Shown here in pieces: positions 18,841 to 26,971 of a DNA stretch of 61,989 nt. The DNA is from Gammaproteobacteria bacterium (GTDB lineage Bacteria > Pseudomonadota > Gammaproteobacteria > Chromatiales > Chromatiaceae), in assembly GCA_020445415.1 (NCBI GenBank), contig JAGRGP010000087.1:1-61989 (forward strand), in the 5' to 3' direction. Within the stretch, counting starts at the first letter, position 1; each line of letters opens with the position of its first letter. The notes below the pieces were generated by a model, which was not told the DNA's origin, made no database searches, and saw only the letters and a list, made by a program, of their open reading frames with translations. A program made the position numbers and the translations under genes.

Positions 18841-19491
18841 ATGGATGAGAAACCAGTGGATTCGAAACGCCGTTTCCTGATGGCGGTGGGGCTAGTGGGG
18901 GGAATCATGCCGTTGCGGCTGGCAGTGGCATTGACGCCGACGCCTCCTCAGCCAAGCGGACCGTTCTATCCGGCGACCCTGCCATTGGACGACGACAATG
19001 ACCTGACTCGGGTAGCGGGCAGTCCACAGCCCGCAGAGGGATTATCAACCGATCTCGATGGCCGGTTGCTGGATGCCGGTGGAAATCCGATCGGAGGGGC
19101 ACGGATCGAGATTTGGCAATGTGACGCCAGAGGCCGCTACCACCACCCGCGGGACCGGGGGAAATCCACTCCTGATCCAAATTTCCAGGGCCACGGACAT
19201 ACCCTTACCGACGCTCAGGGCAGATACCGTTTTCGCACGATTCACCCGGTGCCCTATCCGGGGCGAACCCCTCACATTCATGCGGCAGTCTTCCTCCAGG
19301 GTCGACAGGTCTTGGTCACGCAAATCTATGTCGAGGGTGAGGCGGGCAACGAAGCGGATTTCCTGTATCGCCGGATACCCGATGACAAGCGATCCCTGGT
19401 GACCGCTAAGTTTGCCCCCGGGTCTCCCGGGCAAGCCCGCTACCGAGCCGGCTTCGATGTCGTGCTCGGACAGACGCCAGACCAAACTTGA
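18841..19491 (+). CDS. Exported intradiol ring-cleavage dioxygenase-like protein
   Basis: 216 residues. Resembles the catalytic fold of protocatechuate 3,4-dioxygenase. The four expected Fe(III) ligands can be matched: Tyr100 (GRYHHP), Tyr139 (VPYPGR), His145 and His147 (PHIHAA). The N-terminus (SKRRFLMAVGLVGG) looks like a twin-arginine signal, so the protein may be folded in the cytoplasm and exported. Exported members of this family are common but their substrates are mostly unknown. No other aromatic catabolism genes are nearby, which argues against a standard protocatechuate pathway role. Confidence 0.82.
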   Translation: MDEKPVDSKRRFLMAVGLVGGIMPLRLAVALTPTPPQPSGPFYPATLPLDDDNDLTRVAGSPQPAEGLSTDLDGRLLDAGGNPIGGARIEIWQCDARGRYHHPRDRGKSTPDPNFQGHGHTLTDAQGRYRFRTIHPVPYPGRTPHIHAAVFLQGRQVLVTQIYVEGEAGNEADFLYRRIPDDKRSLVTAKFAPGSPGQARYRAGFDVVLGQTPDQT

Positions 19492-19602
19492 TGAGGTCCG
19501 GTTGGTGAGAGACACTCCCACCCCGGGCTTCGCTTCCCCCATCCGGGAAGGTGTACAATGGCCCCCGGTAGCAGGGCGATCGACAATAGGGGTGGAGGGT
19601 TG

Positions 19603-19815
19603 ATGGTGGATGATTCGGTTACTAAGGCAGCGACGGGTTTAGCCTTTATCATTCCGGCGATATTGGTGGTACGCTGGTTGCTGACACGCCGCATCGGTTC
19701 CCCGGACCAGTGGATGGAAGAGCGTATTACCGAATTGAAGCAGCGCTATGCGCGGGGGCAGATTGATGAAGAAGACTACCAGAGACGCCTGAGGGAACTG
19801 ACAGAAGAAGACTAA
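19603..19815 (+). CDS. Small membrane protein with C-terminal SHOCT domain
   Basis: 70 residues from ATG 19603, preceded by GGAGGG at 19594-19599. One transmembrane helix (about residues 9-27) is followed by a cytoplasmic SHOCT motif (ITELKQRYARGQIDEEDYQRR), a short C-terminal oligomerisation or interaction module found on many small bacterial proteins. Function unknown. Its stop codon overlaps that of pcm tail to tail by 2 bases (shared CTAA at 19812-19815). Confidence 0.75.
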   Translation: MVDDSVTKAATGLAFIIPAILVVRWLLTRRIGSPDQWMEERITELKQRYARGQIDEEDYQRRLRELTEED

Positions 19816-20486
19816 TTCGCGGAACCTCGGCCTTCTCCCGTCAGTGGTACAAATACCACCCCCAGTACCTCATCGATTTGTATTTCACCCTTTTCACCCT
19901 TCTCTACCACCGTCAACTGCTGATGGCCATGGGGGCTTCCCACCGGAACCACCAGCCTGGCACCTGGCTTGAGCTGGCCAACCAACGGCTCCGGAATACC
20001 GGGGGCCGCCGCGGTAACGACAATCCCATCGAACGGGGCCGCCTGGGGCCAGCCGAAATAGCCGTCGCCAAGCCGGCATTCCACGTTCCGGTAGCCAAGG
20101 CGCCGCAGGGTAGCTAATGCCTGGCGGTGCAAAGGTTCAATAATCTCTACAGTATATACCCGGCTCACCAACCGCGAGAGTACCGCCGCCTGATAACCGG
20201 AGCCGGTCCCTACCTCAAGCAGCATATCGCTGGCCCTGGGCTCTAACAGATCGGTCATCAATGCCACAATGTAGGGCTGGGAGATGGTCTGCCCGTAACC
20301 GATGGCCAGTGGCTCGTTGATATAAGCGTACGGGATCGCCTCCTGAGGCACGAACTCATGACGAGGGACATCCCGAAGTGCCGTCATAACCCGCTCGCTG
20401 AGTGCCGCCCTGCCCGTCAGGCGGCTCGTGTAGCTTACTTCCCGTGCCACCTCGTTTATCAGTTCATCTGCATCCGCTACGGTCAT
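19812..20486 (-). CDS. pcm: Protein-L-isoaspartate O-methyltransferase
   Basis: 224 residues. Repairs isoaspartyl residues in aged proteins using S-adenosylmethionine. The family blocks are present: MTALRDVPRHEFVP, the YGQTISQP active-site block, the SAM-binding LEVGTGSGYQAAVL, and the KPGARLVVPVG strand near the C-terminus. Length fits the family. It is convergent with the SHOCT gene. In many Gammaproteobacteria pcm is followed by nlpD and rpoS, but those genes are not here. Confidence 0.93.
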   Translation of the reverse strand: MTVADADELINEVAREVSYTSRLTGRAALSERVMTALRDVPRHEFVPQEAIPYAYINEPLAIGYGQTISQPYIVALMTDLLEPRASDMLLEVGTGSGYQAAVLSRLVSRVYTVEIIEPLHRQALATLRRLGYRNVECRLGDGYFGWPQAAPFDGIVVTAAAPGIPEPLVGQLKPGARLVVPVGSPHGHQQLTVVEKGEKGEIQIDEVLGVVFVPLTGEGRGSAN

Positions 20487-20545
20487 CAGTTCTCATTATT
20501 CTAGACTGCGTCGTCTACCCTGTTCCCGCAAATCCGCCCCTCGGG

Positions 20546-20980
20546 CTAGAGGTAGTGGGGCAGATATTTGCGAATATCCCCAATCTGGTGAGCTGCCAGG
20601 TTCTTGGAAACCTCCCGGGAGACCAGACGCTGGAGCGATTGGGGAAGGCGCTTTCTCAAGATACCGAGAAATTCGGGTGCCACCACCAGATACAGTCGAT
20701 CGAAGGCTCCACTGATCCGTCCCGCTTCCAGCAACTCGCTCACCTGGCAGGCAAAGCGAACCGCTTCCTCGCGTTTGGCGTCCGTGGCGTCACTCATATC
20801 ATGGCTGGATCCATCGGAACCGCGGTCGCGCCCCGCTCGGTCAGCGACCAGATCGCCTTGATGGAGTCTAGATTCGGGATGAACCAATGTTTCAAACTCG
20901 GTTAAAGAACCTGACGGCTCTCCGGTGGAAAACAACCTGGCACGGGTGGAATCCGCGACGACTACCCAAATGGCGTTCAC
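20546..20980 (-). CDS. Host attachment protein family (PF10116-like)
   Basis: 144 residues from a GTG at 20980, with GGAG 6 bases upstream. The opening (AIWVVVADSTRARLFS), the His/Asp/Arg-rich middle and the C-terminal LPQSLQRLVSREVSKNLAAHQ match the family named for proteins required for attachment to host cells. Despite the name, members are small, mostly cytoplasmic proteins with an eRF1 domain 3-like fold and unclear roles. In many Proteobacteria they are stress-associated. An upstream reading frame extension lacks family features. Confidence 0.8.
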   Translation of the reverse strand: MNAIWVVVADSTRARLFSTGEPSGSLTEFETLVHPESRLHQGDLVADRAGRDRGSDGSSHDMSDATDAKREEAVRFACQVSELLEAGRISGAFDRLYLVVAPEFLGILRKRLPQSLQRLVSREVSKNLAAHQIGDIRKYLPHYL

Positions 20981-21124
20981 AGCAATCTCCTTATCATTTT
21001 CGTTAGCACGCCCCGGCCCAACCTGCCTTTGCCATTGTCCCCGGTCCTGCGTTTCCGGCATAACCTTTACCGACGGTCAGACTCCATTCCGCTACCCGCG
21101 ATGGCGAGCACCGCCTTCGGAGCT

Positions 21125-21601
21125 TTAGATATGACGGCTGAACTCTCCCCGTTCCGCGGTCGCCATCAGTTCATGAAACTGCCTGCCACTCACATGCACC
21201 AAGTGCTCGTGGTCTCCAGCCTCGAAATATACTTGGGCCTCCTTGCCAAGGCTGGTGTTGGGATCCCAAATGGTCTTTATTCCGTAGGCCTGGCCGATTG
21301 GGGGCACCGCTCCCACGTCGCAGTCCGGAAAGAGCACTGCAATCTCAGCCTCCGTTGCCATCTCCACTTGCTGCCTCAACACCTGGTTGAGAATGTGCAG
21401 TTCAATATGGTAGTCGGAAGGAAGCACCACCAGCAGATAACCGTCGGTATCCTTCACGACGATCCCCTTGGCCAGTGCATCTCCCGGTACATGTGCCTTC
21501 TCGGCTGTCTCCATGCTTGATCCAGTATGGGGATGACTGTGAATCCGGTATTCCGTTTCACGTACTTTTAGATAGTTTTCCAAACGTCTGGCAATCGTCA
21601 T
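21125..21601 (-). CDS. YbaK/EbsC-type aminoacyl-tRNA deacylase-like protein
   Basis: 158 residues from ATG 21601, preceded by GGGAGG. The protein spans a YbaK/ProX editing-type domain: the KG(I/V)VVKDTDGYLLVVLPSDYHIEL segment and the GAVPPIGQAYGIKTIWD block are characteristic. Such proteins hydrolyse mischarged tRNAs such as Cys-, Ala- or Ser-tRNA. The catalytic Lys is plausibly the Lys of AKGIVVKD, but specificity cannot be read. An upstream extension of 72 residues is not family-like and is left out. Confidence 0.75.
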   Translation of the reverse strand: MTIARRLENYLKVRETEYRIHSHPHTGSSMETAEKAHVPGDALAKGIVVKDTDGYLLVVLPSDYHIELHILNQVLRQQVEMATEAEIAVLFPDCDVGAVPPIGQAYGIKTIWDPNTSLGKEAQVYFEAGDHEHLVHVSGRQFHELMATAERGEFSRHI

Positions 21602-21854
21602 TGCTACCTCCCTTACTTCAGAGTTTAGCCCTAAATCAAGCGTACTACAGAAGAGATCCCGAATGATATCTACGCTGCCACGAACCCCCTGTTTGCCTTC
21701 CCGAGGGTACCGCGTGAGCCCGAGCAAAGTCGACCGGGCAGCGCTGCACCAGGCATTGGTGAAAACCCCAATTAACTCCCTATTTTCCGGCATTGACTTG
21801 ATGTTTGAGGAGATCAAAATACACCGATAATCGCGATTATCGGGAGCGCTTACG

Positions 21855-22880
21855 ATGAACCCTCACCCCCTGCGGATACTGTGGCTCTGGCTATGCCTGC
21901 TGATATCTTGGCAACTCACCGCCGCGGAGACGCCGAAAGGGCGAATTATCGGTGGGCAAATTTCTCAACACCCCGCATGGTTCAAGGAGAGTTTTCTGGA
22001 TATCCGGGAGGATACCAGCGAAGCCGCGGCAGCCGGGAAACACCTCATTCTGTTCATGCACCTCAATGGCTGCCCCTATTGCTACCGCATGACCGAGGAA
22101 AACTTCAAACATGCCCCGTACACGGATTTTATCCAAGATAACTTCGATGTCATTCAGATCAATATCAAGGGTGATCGCGAAATTGCCTTCGACGAAAATA
22201 CGACGGTCACCGAAAAGGAATTGGCCAAGCTGTTGAAGGTGCGGTATACCCCCACTGTCCTGTTTCTTAACGCCGACAATAAGACCGTACTGCGCCTTAA
22301 CGGCTATCGATCCGTACGTGATTTTGAATATGCCTTGAAGTATGTTCAGGAACAGGCCTATCTGCAAACCACCCTCTCCGGCTACGTCGCTCAACATCCA
22401 CCGGCCAACCTCTACCATCTGCGTCAACATCCTCAGATGCAAGCCATCACCGACCTCAGCGGAGTGGCAAGCCAACCACTGTTGGTGCTATTTGAGGACA
22501 GCAGCTGTGACCTGTGTGACGAACTCCATGACGGCCATCTGAAGAACGACGAGGTCAATTCGGTATTGAAGAACTATACCTTCGTCAGACTGGATGCGGG
22601 GTCCTCCGAACCGATTATCGATCCGGAAGGCAACCACACCACACCCCACGACTTCGCCGAGAGGTTGGGTCTTAGTTACCGGCCCGGGATCGTTTTGTAC
22701 GACAAGGGCAAGGAAATAAGCCGAATCGATGGGTTGCTGTACAGCTACCACTTTGTGGAGATGTTGCGCTACGTGGGTGAACGGCACTACGAGAAATACC
22801 CCAAGGGCTTTTACGACTATCTCGACGCGCGCACCGCCAGCCTGTTGGCGGAAGGCAAGGATATCGATCTGTCCAAGTAA
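21855..22880 (+). CDS. Exported protein with two thioredoxin-fold domains
   Basis: 341 residues. A signal peptide (about residues 1-24) directs it to the periplasm. Domain 1 (about 35-175) is thioredoxin-like with the active site CPYC in LNGCPYCYRM and a later cis-Pro (YTPTVLF). Domain 2 (about 200-320) is a second thioredoxin-like fold with CDLC and the cis-Pro-like YRPGIVLY. It is therefore probably a periplasmic thiol-disulfide oxidoreductase with two active sites, comparable to SoxW/DsbD-associated reductases. It may serve cytochrome c or sulfur metabolism, but the gene has no linked partner. Convergent with the histidine kinase gene, 6 bp apart. Confidence 0.82.
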   Translation: MNPHPLRILWLWLCLLISWQLTAAETPKGRIIGGQISQHPAWFKESFLDIREDTSEAAAAGKHLILFMHLNGCPYCYRMTEENFKHAPYTDFIQDNFDVIQINIKGDREIAFDENTTVTEKELAKLLKVRYTPTVLFLNADNKTVLRLNGYRSVRDFEYALKYVQEQAYLQTTLSGYVAQHPPANLYHLRQHPQMQAITDLSGVASQPLLVLFEDSSCDLCDELHDGHLKNDEVNSVLKNYTFVRLDAGSSEPIIDPEGNHTTPHDFAERLGLSYRPGIVLYDKGKEISRIDGLLYSYHFVEMLRYVGERHYEKYPKGFYDYLDARTASLLAEGKDIDLSK

Positions 22881-22886
22881 CAGCCT

Positions 22887-24971
22887 TCAGCGGATGCCCT
22901 GTCCAGGTTCAGCCCCAGGGGGCTGGTAGGCTCGGAAGGTAACCCTGAACTCCGCCCCGGGACGCCGGTTTACCACATCGACCCTGCCCCGCATCGCGGC
23001 AACCTGCTGGCTGACCAGGGCCAGACCGATACCGGTGCCAGAGGTTTCCCGGGTAAGCCCGTCCTCGGAACGGTAAAACAGACCAAAAATCTTCTTGGCT
23101 TGATCCCGTGCCACACCGGGCCCGAAGTCCCTTACCGTAAAACGGATGCGGTCGGACCCCAGGCGGAGGCAGGTCACCTCTATTGCCTTCATGTCCGCCC
23201 GGGCCGCGAACTTGACGGCGTTGTCCACCAGGTTGATGAGGATCTGCGTGAAGAAATCCATGTCCAGCTCGACGATCAAGTTTTCGGCTTCGGCTTTACA
23301 TTGCCAACGAAGCGCGAATCCAGCTCGCTCCGTTTGGCCGAGGATGACCGAATGCAGTTGCGCCATCAATTCCCCTGCCACGACGGGTTTGAGATCCGCG
23401 GCGACCTGACGGCGGGTCAGTCTAGCGAGTTGCAGCACATTTCCGATCAAACGGGACAGCCGCTCGCTCTCATCAAAGATATAGCGGTAGTAGGTGGCGC
23501 GCCGCTCCTTGTCGACCCACCCGTGTAGCAGCATCTCACCGTACATGCGGATGGACGTCAAAGGAGTCTTCAGCTCATGGCTAACCGCCGCGACAAAATC
23601 TTGCTGTTGCCGCGCCAACTCGATTTGCCTCAGACCCAATCGATACAACAGATAAACACCTGCGCAAAGCACCACCGCCAGGCTGGTGGCGGTCCAAAGC
23701 ACGACATCCCCTCCCGGCCCCGGGGGAAGATGTTCGACTACCACCAGCAGCTCCAGATCATCAAGTGGCGGAGAGAAATTGGTCCGCAAGAGCAATTGTC
23801 CCTGCAGCCCAACGGATCGAGAAGAATAGCCGTCGGCTTGGGCTCCCTGATAGCTGGCAAGGTCGCGTCCCCGGTAAACGAGCCGCAAGTCGCTCATCCG
23901 GTGAAGAACGCTTTGACGGAACAGATCTGCGACCATCGTTCTCAGGAACGGATCCGGCTCTATCAATAATCCTTGCACAAAACGTTGACCGTCCCGCCAA
24001 ACCTTGCGAAACAACACCAGGTGCCCGCTTTCCAAAAAACTGACTTCGAACGGATCGAGCTCACTCTCGAAGATCCGAATAGGAATGGCTGTTTGTCCGG
24101 CGACCCGATTCGCGGCGTCCAAATCGTTGGCACTGGCGGTCGGTTCCGGCAGCAGATTACGCTCCTTGCGCGCCTGATTTGTGGGAGGGGGCATCCGTGC
24201 CGAACCGGTGTCGGCAACACTTTCCGACTCCCGCTTGGACTCATCCTGAAAACGCTGATCCAGGTGCAAATCCAGTCCGTAGGTGACCCCTTCTGCAGTC
24301 TGTTCGCTCAGGGTGTCGCGAACCTCCTTCAGGCGATCGAACGCAGCAGGTGCGCCACCGGGAGACAGGTCGTCGGACGCGTGGCTCGCGCCATCCCCTG
24401 GCTTTTTACTCGCCGGGTCGACTTGGGCGCCTCCCCCGGCATTAATGGCGGCCAACCCATCCGCCCGCCCTACGCCATCCTGCAGGAGCCGGTTTTGTCC
24501 CAATATCCGCCGAATCTGCTCCACCACGAGTTCGCGTCGCTCCCGGTCGGCGTGATCGATTCCATATTCCGCCGGATTACCCGGAGGGGCAGGCAATAAC
24601 GGTGTCGTGAGATCACCCCTTGCGTCGACTTGAAAGTAGCCAATCAATCCCGGGATGGCCCCATTCACGGGAAACTCGGACAGGTCCGAGCGTTGCAGAA
24701 ATCCGGCGTCCGGTGTGCCCACCACATTGAGAAAGGTGTAGTCGGTGAATGGTCTCGCCTGCTCCGTCGCCACCCGTGCAACCAGACCATCATCGATACG
24801 TGTGGCCAGCTCCTCGGCCAGCAGCCGGTGTTGGTGGAAGGCCTGCCACTTGAGTTCGCCATAAGCCAGTTGGACGAGGATTCCAGCGGGTACCGCCAAG
24901 GCCACAAAAAAGAGCAGCAGCCAACGCCCCAGCCAGCGCGCATCGTAGCCCTGTAGCCGAGCCGCTCTCAT
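22887..24971 (-). CDS. Membrane sensor histidine kinase
   Basis: 694 residues from ATG 24971. Two transmembrane helices flank a long periplasmic sensor region of about 390 residues of unrecognised fold. The catalytic part follows: phospho-acceptor His465 in SHELKTPL, the N-box NLVDNAVKFA, and the G-box GTGIGLALV. The start is one base after the response regulator stop (TAG-G-ATG), indicating coupling; in-frame ATGs at 24992 and 25010 are possible but lack ribosome binding sites. The sensor region is unusually long and Asp/Gly-rich in the middle, perhaps with a disordered linker. Probably controls the adjacent PspA/VWA operon. Confidence 0.9.
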   Translation of the reverse strand: MRAARLQGYDARWLGRWLLLFFVALAVPAGILVQLAYGELKWQAFHQHRLLAEELATRIDDGLVARVATEQARPFTDYTFLNVVGTPDAGFLQRSDLSEFPVNGAIPGLIGYFQVDARGDLTTPLLPAPPGNPAEYGIDHADRERRELVVEQIRRILGQNRLLQDGVGRADGLAAINAGGGAQVDPASKKPGDGASHASDDLSPGGAPAAFDRLKEVRDTLSEQTAEGVTYGLDLHLDQRFQDESKRESESVADTGSARMPPPTNQARKERNLLPEPTASANDLDAANRVAGQTAIPIRIFESELDPFEVSFLESGHLVLFRKVWRDGQRFVQGLLIEPDPFLRTMVADLFRQSVLHRMSDLRLVYRGRDLASYQGAQADGYSSRSVGLQGQLLLRTNFSPPLDDLELLVVVEHLPPGPGGDVVLWTATSLAVVLCAGVYLLYRLGLRQIELARQQQDFVAAVSHELKTPLTSIRMYGEMLLHGWVDKERRATYYRYIFDESERLSRLIGNVLQLARLTRRQVAADLKPVVAGELMAQLHSVILGQTERAGFALRWQCKAEAENLIVELDMDFFTQILINLVDNAVKFAARADMKAIEVTCLRLGSDRIRFTVRDFGPGVARDQAKKIFGLFYRSEDGLTRETSGTGIGLALVSQQVAAMRGRVDVVNRRPGAEFRVTFRAYQPPGAEPGQGIR

Positions 24972-24972
24972 C

Positions 24973-25704
24973 CTACCGCCGGATAGCTTCATCCACTGGA
25001 ACGGGATCATCGACCAGCAACCGATATCCCGCGCCGCGCACGGTAACCAAATACCGCGGCTGGGCCGGCTGAGGCTCTAGTTTACGCCGCAACTTTGCCA
25101 CGTGGATATCCACCGTGCGGGTTTCCAAATCTAGGGTTCTCCCGTATCCCCAAACCTTGGACAGCAGCTCTTCCCGGGATACCGGCCGAGCGCTGTGAAC
25201 CGCGAGATACCGCAACAGGTCCATTTCCCGCCGGGTAAAAGTGAACGTCACTTCACCCTGCCGGCCACTGAGATTGAGACAGTCGATCTCCAGGTTACCG
25301 CCGAGACGAATCCGGTCGGTGCCAACGTCCGGCAATGTACGGCGCAACACCGCCTTTATCCGCCATACCAGCTCTGTTACGGAAAAGGGTTTGGTGACAT
25401 AGTCATCGGCTCCCAGGGACAGTCCGTGAATAATGTCATCGTCGGTCGATCTGGCGGTAAGCATAATAATCGGTTGCTCCCGATCTGCTTCCCGCACTCG
25501 GTTGCAGATCTCGAATCCGTTTACCCCCGGTAGCATGATATCCAGCAAGATCAATTGATAACCCCCGGTTAACGCCTTTCTTAACCCATCCCTTCCCTCT
25601 TCGGCCCAATCCACCGCATAGCCGTGAAACACCAATAGATCCACCAATCCGTTACGTATCGGGGCTTCGTCTTCAATAATCAGGATGCGTGTTTTGGTTG
25701 ACAT
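24973..25704 (-). CDS. OmpR-family response regulator
   Basis: 243 residues. Receiver domain with the acidic pocket (IEDEA) and phospho-acceptor Asp in LLDIMLPG, conserved Thr in LTARS and Lys in VTKPFS, followed by an OmpR/PhoB winged-helix DNA-binding domain (VDIHVAKLRRKLE and RGAGYRL). First gene of a two-gene operon with the histidine kinase. Divergently placed against the PspA operon with a 145-bp spacer carrying a possible binding box. Confidence 0.93.
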   Translation of the reverse strand: MSTKTRILIIEDEAPIRNGLVDLLVFHGYAVDWAEEGRDGLRKALTGGYQLILLDIMLPGVNGFEICNRVREADREQPIIMLTARSTDDDIIHGLSLGADDYVTKPFSVTELVWRIKAVLRRTLPDVGTDRIRLGGNLEIDCLNLSGRQGEVTFTFTRREMDLLRYLAVHSARPVSREELLSKVWGYGRTLDLETRTVDIHVAKLRRKLEPQPAQPRYLVTVRGAGYRLLVDDPVPVDEAIRR

Positions 25705-25739
25705 GATTGATGGAGTCTACCAGCCCTTCTACGCGGGGA

Positions 25740-25756
25740 TGTAAACAGTTTGTAAA
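25740..25756 (+). promoter_or_regulatory. Candidate CpxR/OmpR-type operator
   Basis: TGTAAA occurs twice with an 11-base period (25740-25745 and 25751-25756). Equivalently, GTAAA-N6-GTAAA matches the known CpxR box pattern. It lies in the spacer between the regulator gene and the PspA operon, 36 bases from the regulator start, fitting autoregulation and control of the divergent operon. The match is by eye and unproven. Confidence 0.45.
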
Positions 25757-25849
25757 TCCCGCCCTGAAAGTTTTACCTATTGCGGCCTACTCCCGGCCAG
25801 CGGGACCTCCTAAAGTGGTGGCACATTACCGTTGGGAGACATCGAAATC

Positions 25850-26386
25850 ATGGCACTCGTTACCCGAATATCCAGATTGTTCAAAGCCGATATGCATGCG
25901 GTCTTGGATCGAATCGAGGCACCGGAAATCCTCCTTAAGCAGGCGGTCCGTGAAATGGGGGAGGCAATCGCAACAGACCGCGAGCAACTCGGTTTACTCT
26001 CCCAGGAGCGCCAGCGATTGGAATACCTGAGCTCCGCCAGCAACGATTCCTTGGGAGAGATCGACGAACAGTTGGACCTTGCATTTAATTCCGGCGACCT
26101 GGCGTTGTCACGATCCGTAGTTCGCCGCAAGCTAACGTTGCTGGCTGAACAGCGTTTGCTAGTCAAACGAAAAGCGGCGCTCGATGGTCTCCTGACGGAA
26201 CTGGAACAGCGACTGCAGGTCAACCAGCAACGCCGGGAAGCCTTGCGCCAAAAGTCCGAGCTGCTATCCCGGGAACCGATCACCACCCCACTCCGCGAAA
26301 CCTGCCCCCTGAGCGAATCGGTCATTAGTGAACAGGAGGTAGAGCTGGAACTGCTGAGGGAGAAAAAACGGAGGGCGATTTCATGA
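25850..26386 (+). CDS. PspA/IM30-family envelope stress protein
   Basis: 178 residues from ATG 25850; GGGAGA lies about 10 bases upstream. The opening (LVTRISRLFKADMHAVLDRIE, EILLKQAVREM) and the long heptad-like coiled coil (about residues 25-140) are typical of the PspA/IM30/ESCRT-III-like family that binds and protects stressed membranes. It is somewhat shorter than E. coli PspA (222 residues) because the C-terminal part is reduced. It overlaps the next gene by 4 bases (ATGA). Confidence 0.85.
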   Translation: MALVTRISRLFKADMHAVLDRIEAPEILLKQAVREMGEAIATDREQLGLLSQERQRLEYLSSASNDSLGEIDEQLDLAFNSGDLALSRSVVRRKLTLLAEQRLLVKRKAALDGLLTELEQRLQVNQQRREALRQKSELLSREPITTPLRETCPLSESVISEQEVELELLREKKRRAIS

Positions 26387-26967
26387 GCCGGCCCACGTTT
26401 CTGGAGGGGGCCATGCTGGCGCTTCTGATCAGCCTGACTGCAGCAATCTTGCACGCACTGCTGCTTATCCGGCTTCCCGTTGACCTGGCGCTATACCCGC
26501 TGATCACTACCCTGAGTCTGGGATATATCGTCTATCTGTTATACCGCAGCCACCAACCCCTGGGGCGCTTTACCGTCTTCGCCGCCTGGTTGCTGGCAAC
26601 CTTGGTGGCCGCCCTGCTCAGCCCGTCCCCACTGGCCTTCCTGATGGTGCAGGTTGCGGCGATAGGTTTGGTGCGTTCTCTCTATTTTTACTCCAGCGTT
26701 CTGTCCGCCCTGATGGATTTCAGCCTCTGTGGGCTGGGACTGGGAGCTGCCGGATGGGCCATCCAACAAAGCGGGAGCATAGTCGCGGCAGTCTGGTGTT
26801 TCTTTTTGGTTCAAGCCCTGTTTGTGGCAATCCCCCCGGCACTGGACCCAAGCCTCTCCGGAACAGCCGCCAAACAACGTGCCGGCGATCGCTTCGATCA
26901 GGCGCTGGATGATGCCGAGGCGGCAGTTCGCAAACTGAACAATGTCCATCGATCCCTAGGAGACTGA
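26383..26967 (+). CDS. Polytopic membrane protein of the PspA operon
   Basis: 194 residues with about five transmembrane helices and a cytoplasmic C-terminal tail rich in charged residues (FDQALDDAEAAVRKL). No recognised family. ATGA overlap with the PspA-like gene and a 4-bp gap to the VWA gene tie it to one operon; it may anchor the PspA-like or VWA protein at the membrane, which is inference. Confidence 0.75.
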   Translation: MSRPTFLEGAMLALLISLTAAILHALLLIRLPVDLALYPLITTLSLGYIVYLLYRSHQPLGRFTVFAAWLLATLVAALLSPSPLAFLMVQVAAIGLVRSLYFYSSVLSALMDFSLCGLGLGAAGWAIQQSGSIVAAVWCFFLVQALFVAIPPALDPSLSGTAAKQRAGDRFDQALDDAEAAVRKLNNVHRSLGD

Positions 26968-26971
26968 AAAC

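Noticed and set aside
25805-25849. Sigma-54 promoter for the PspA-like gene
   Set aside because: TGGCAC is present near 25818 but no TTGC follows at the required -12 position.
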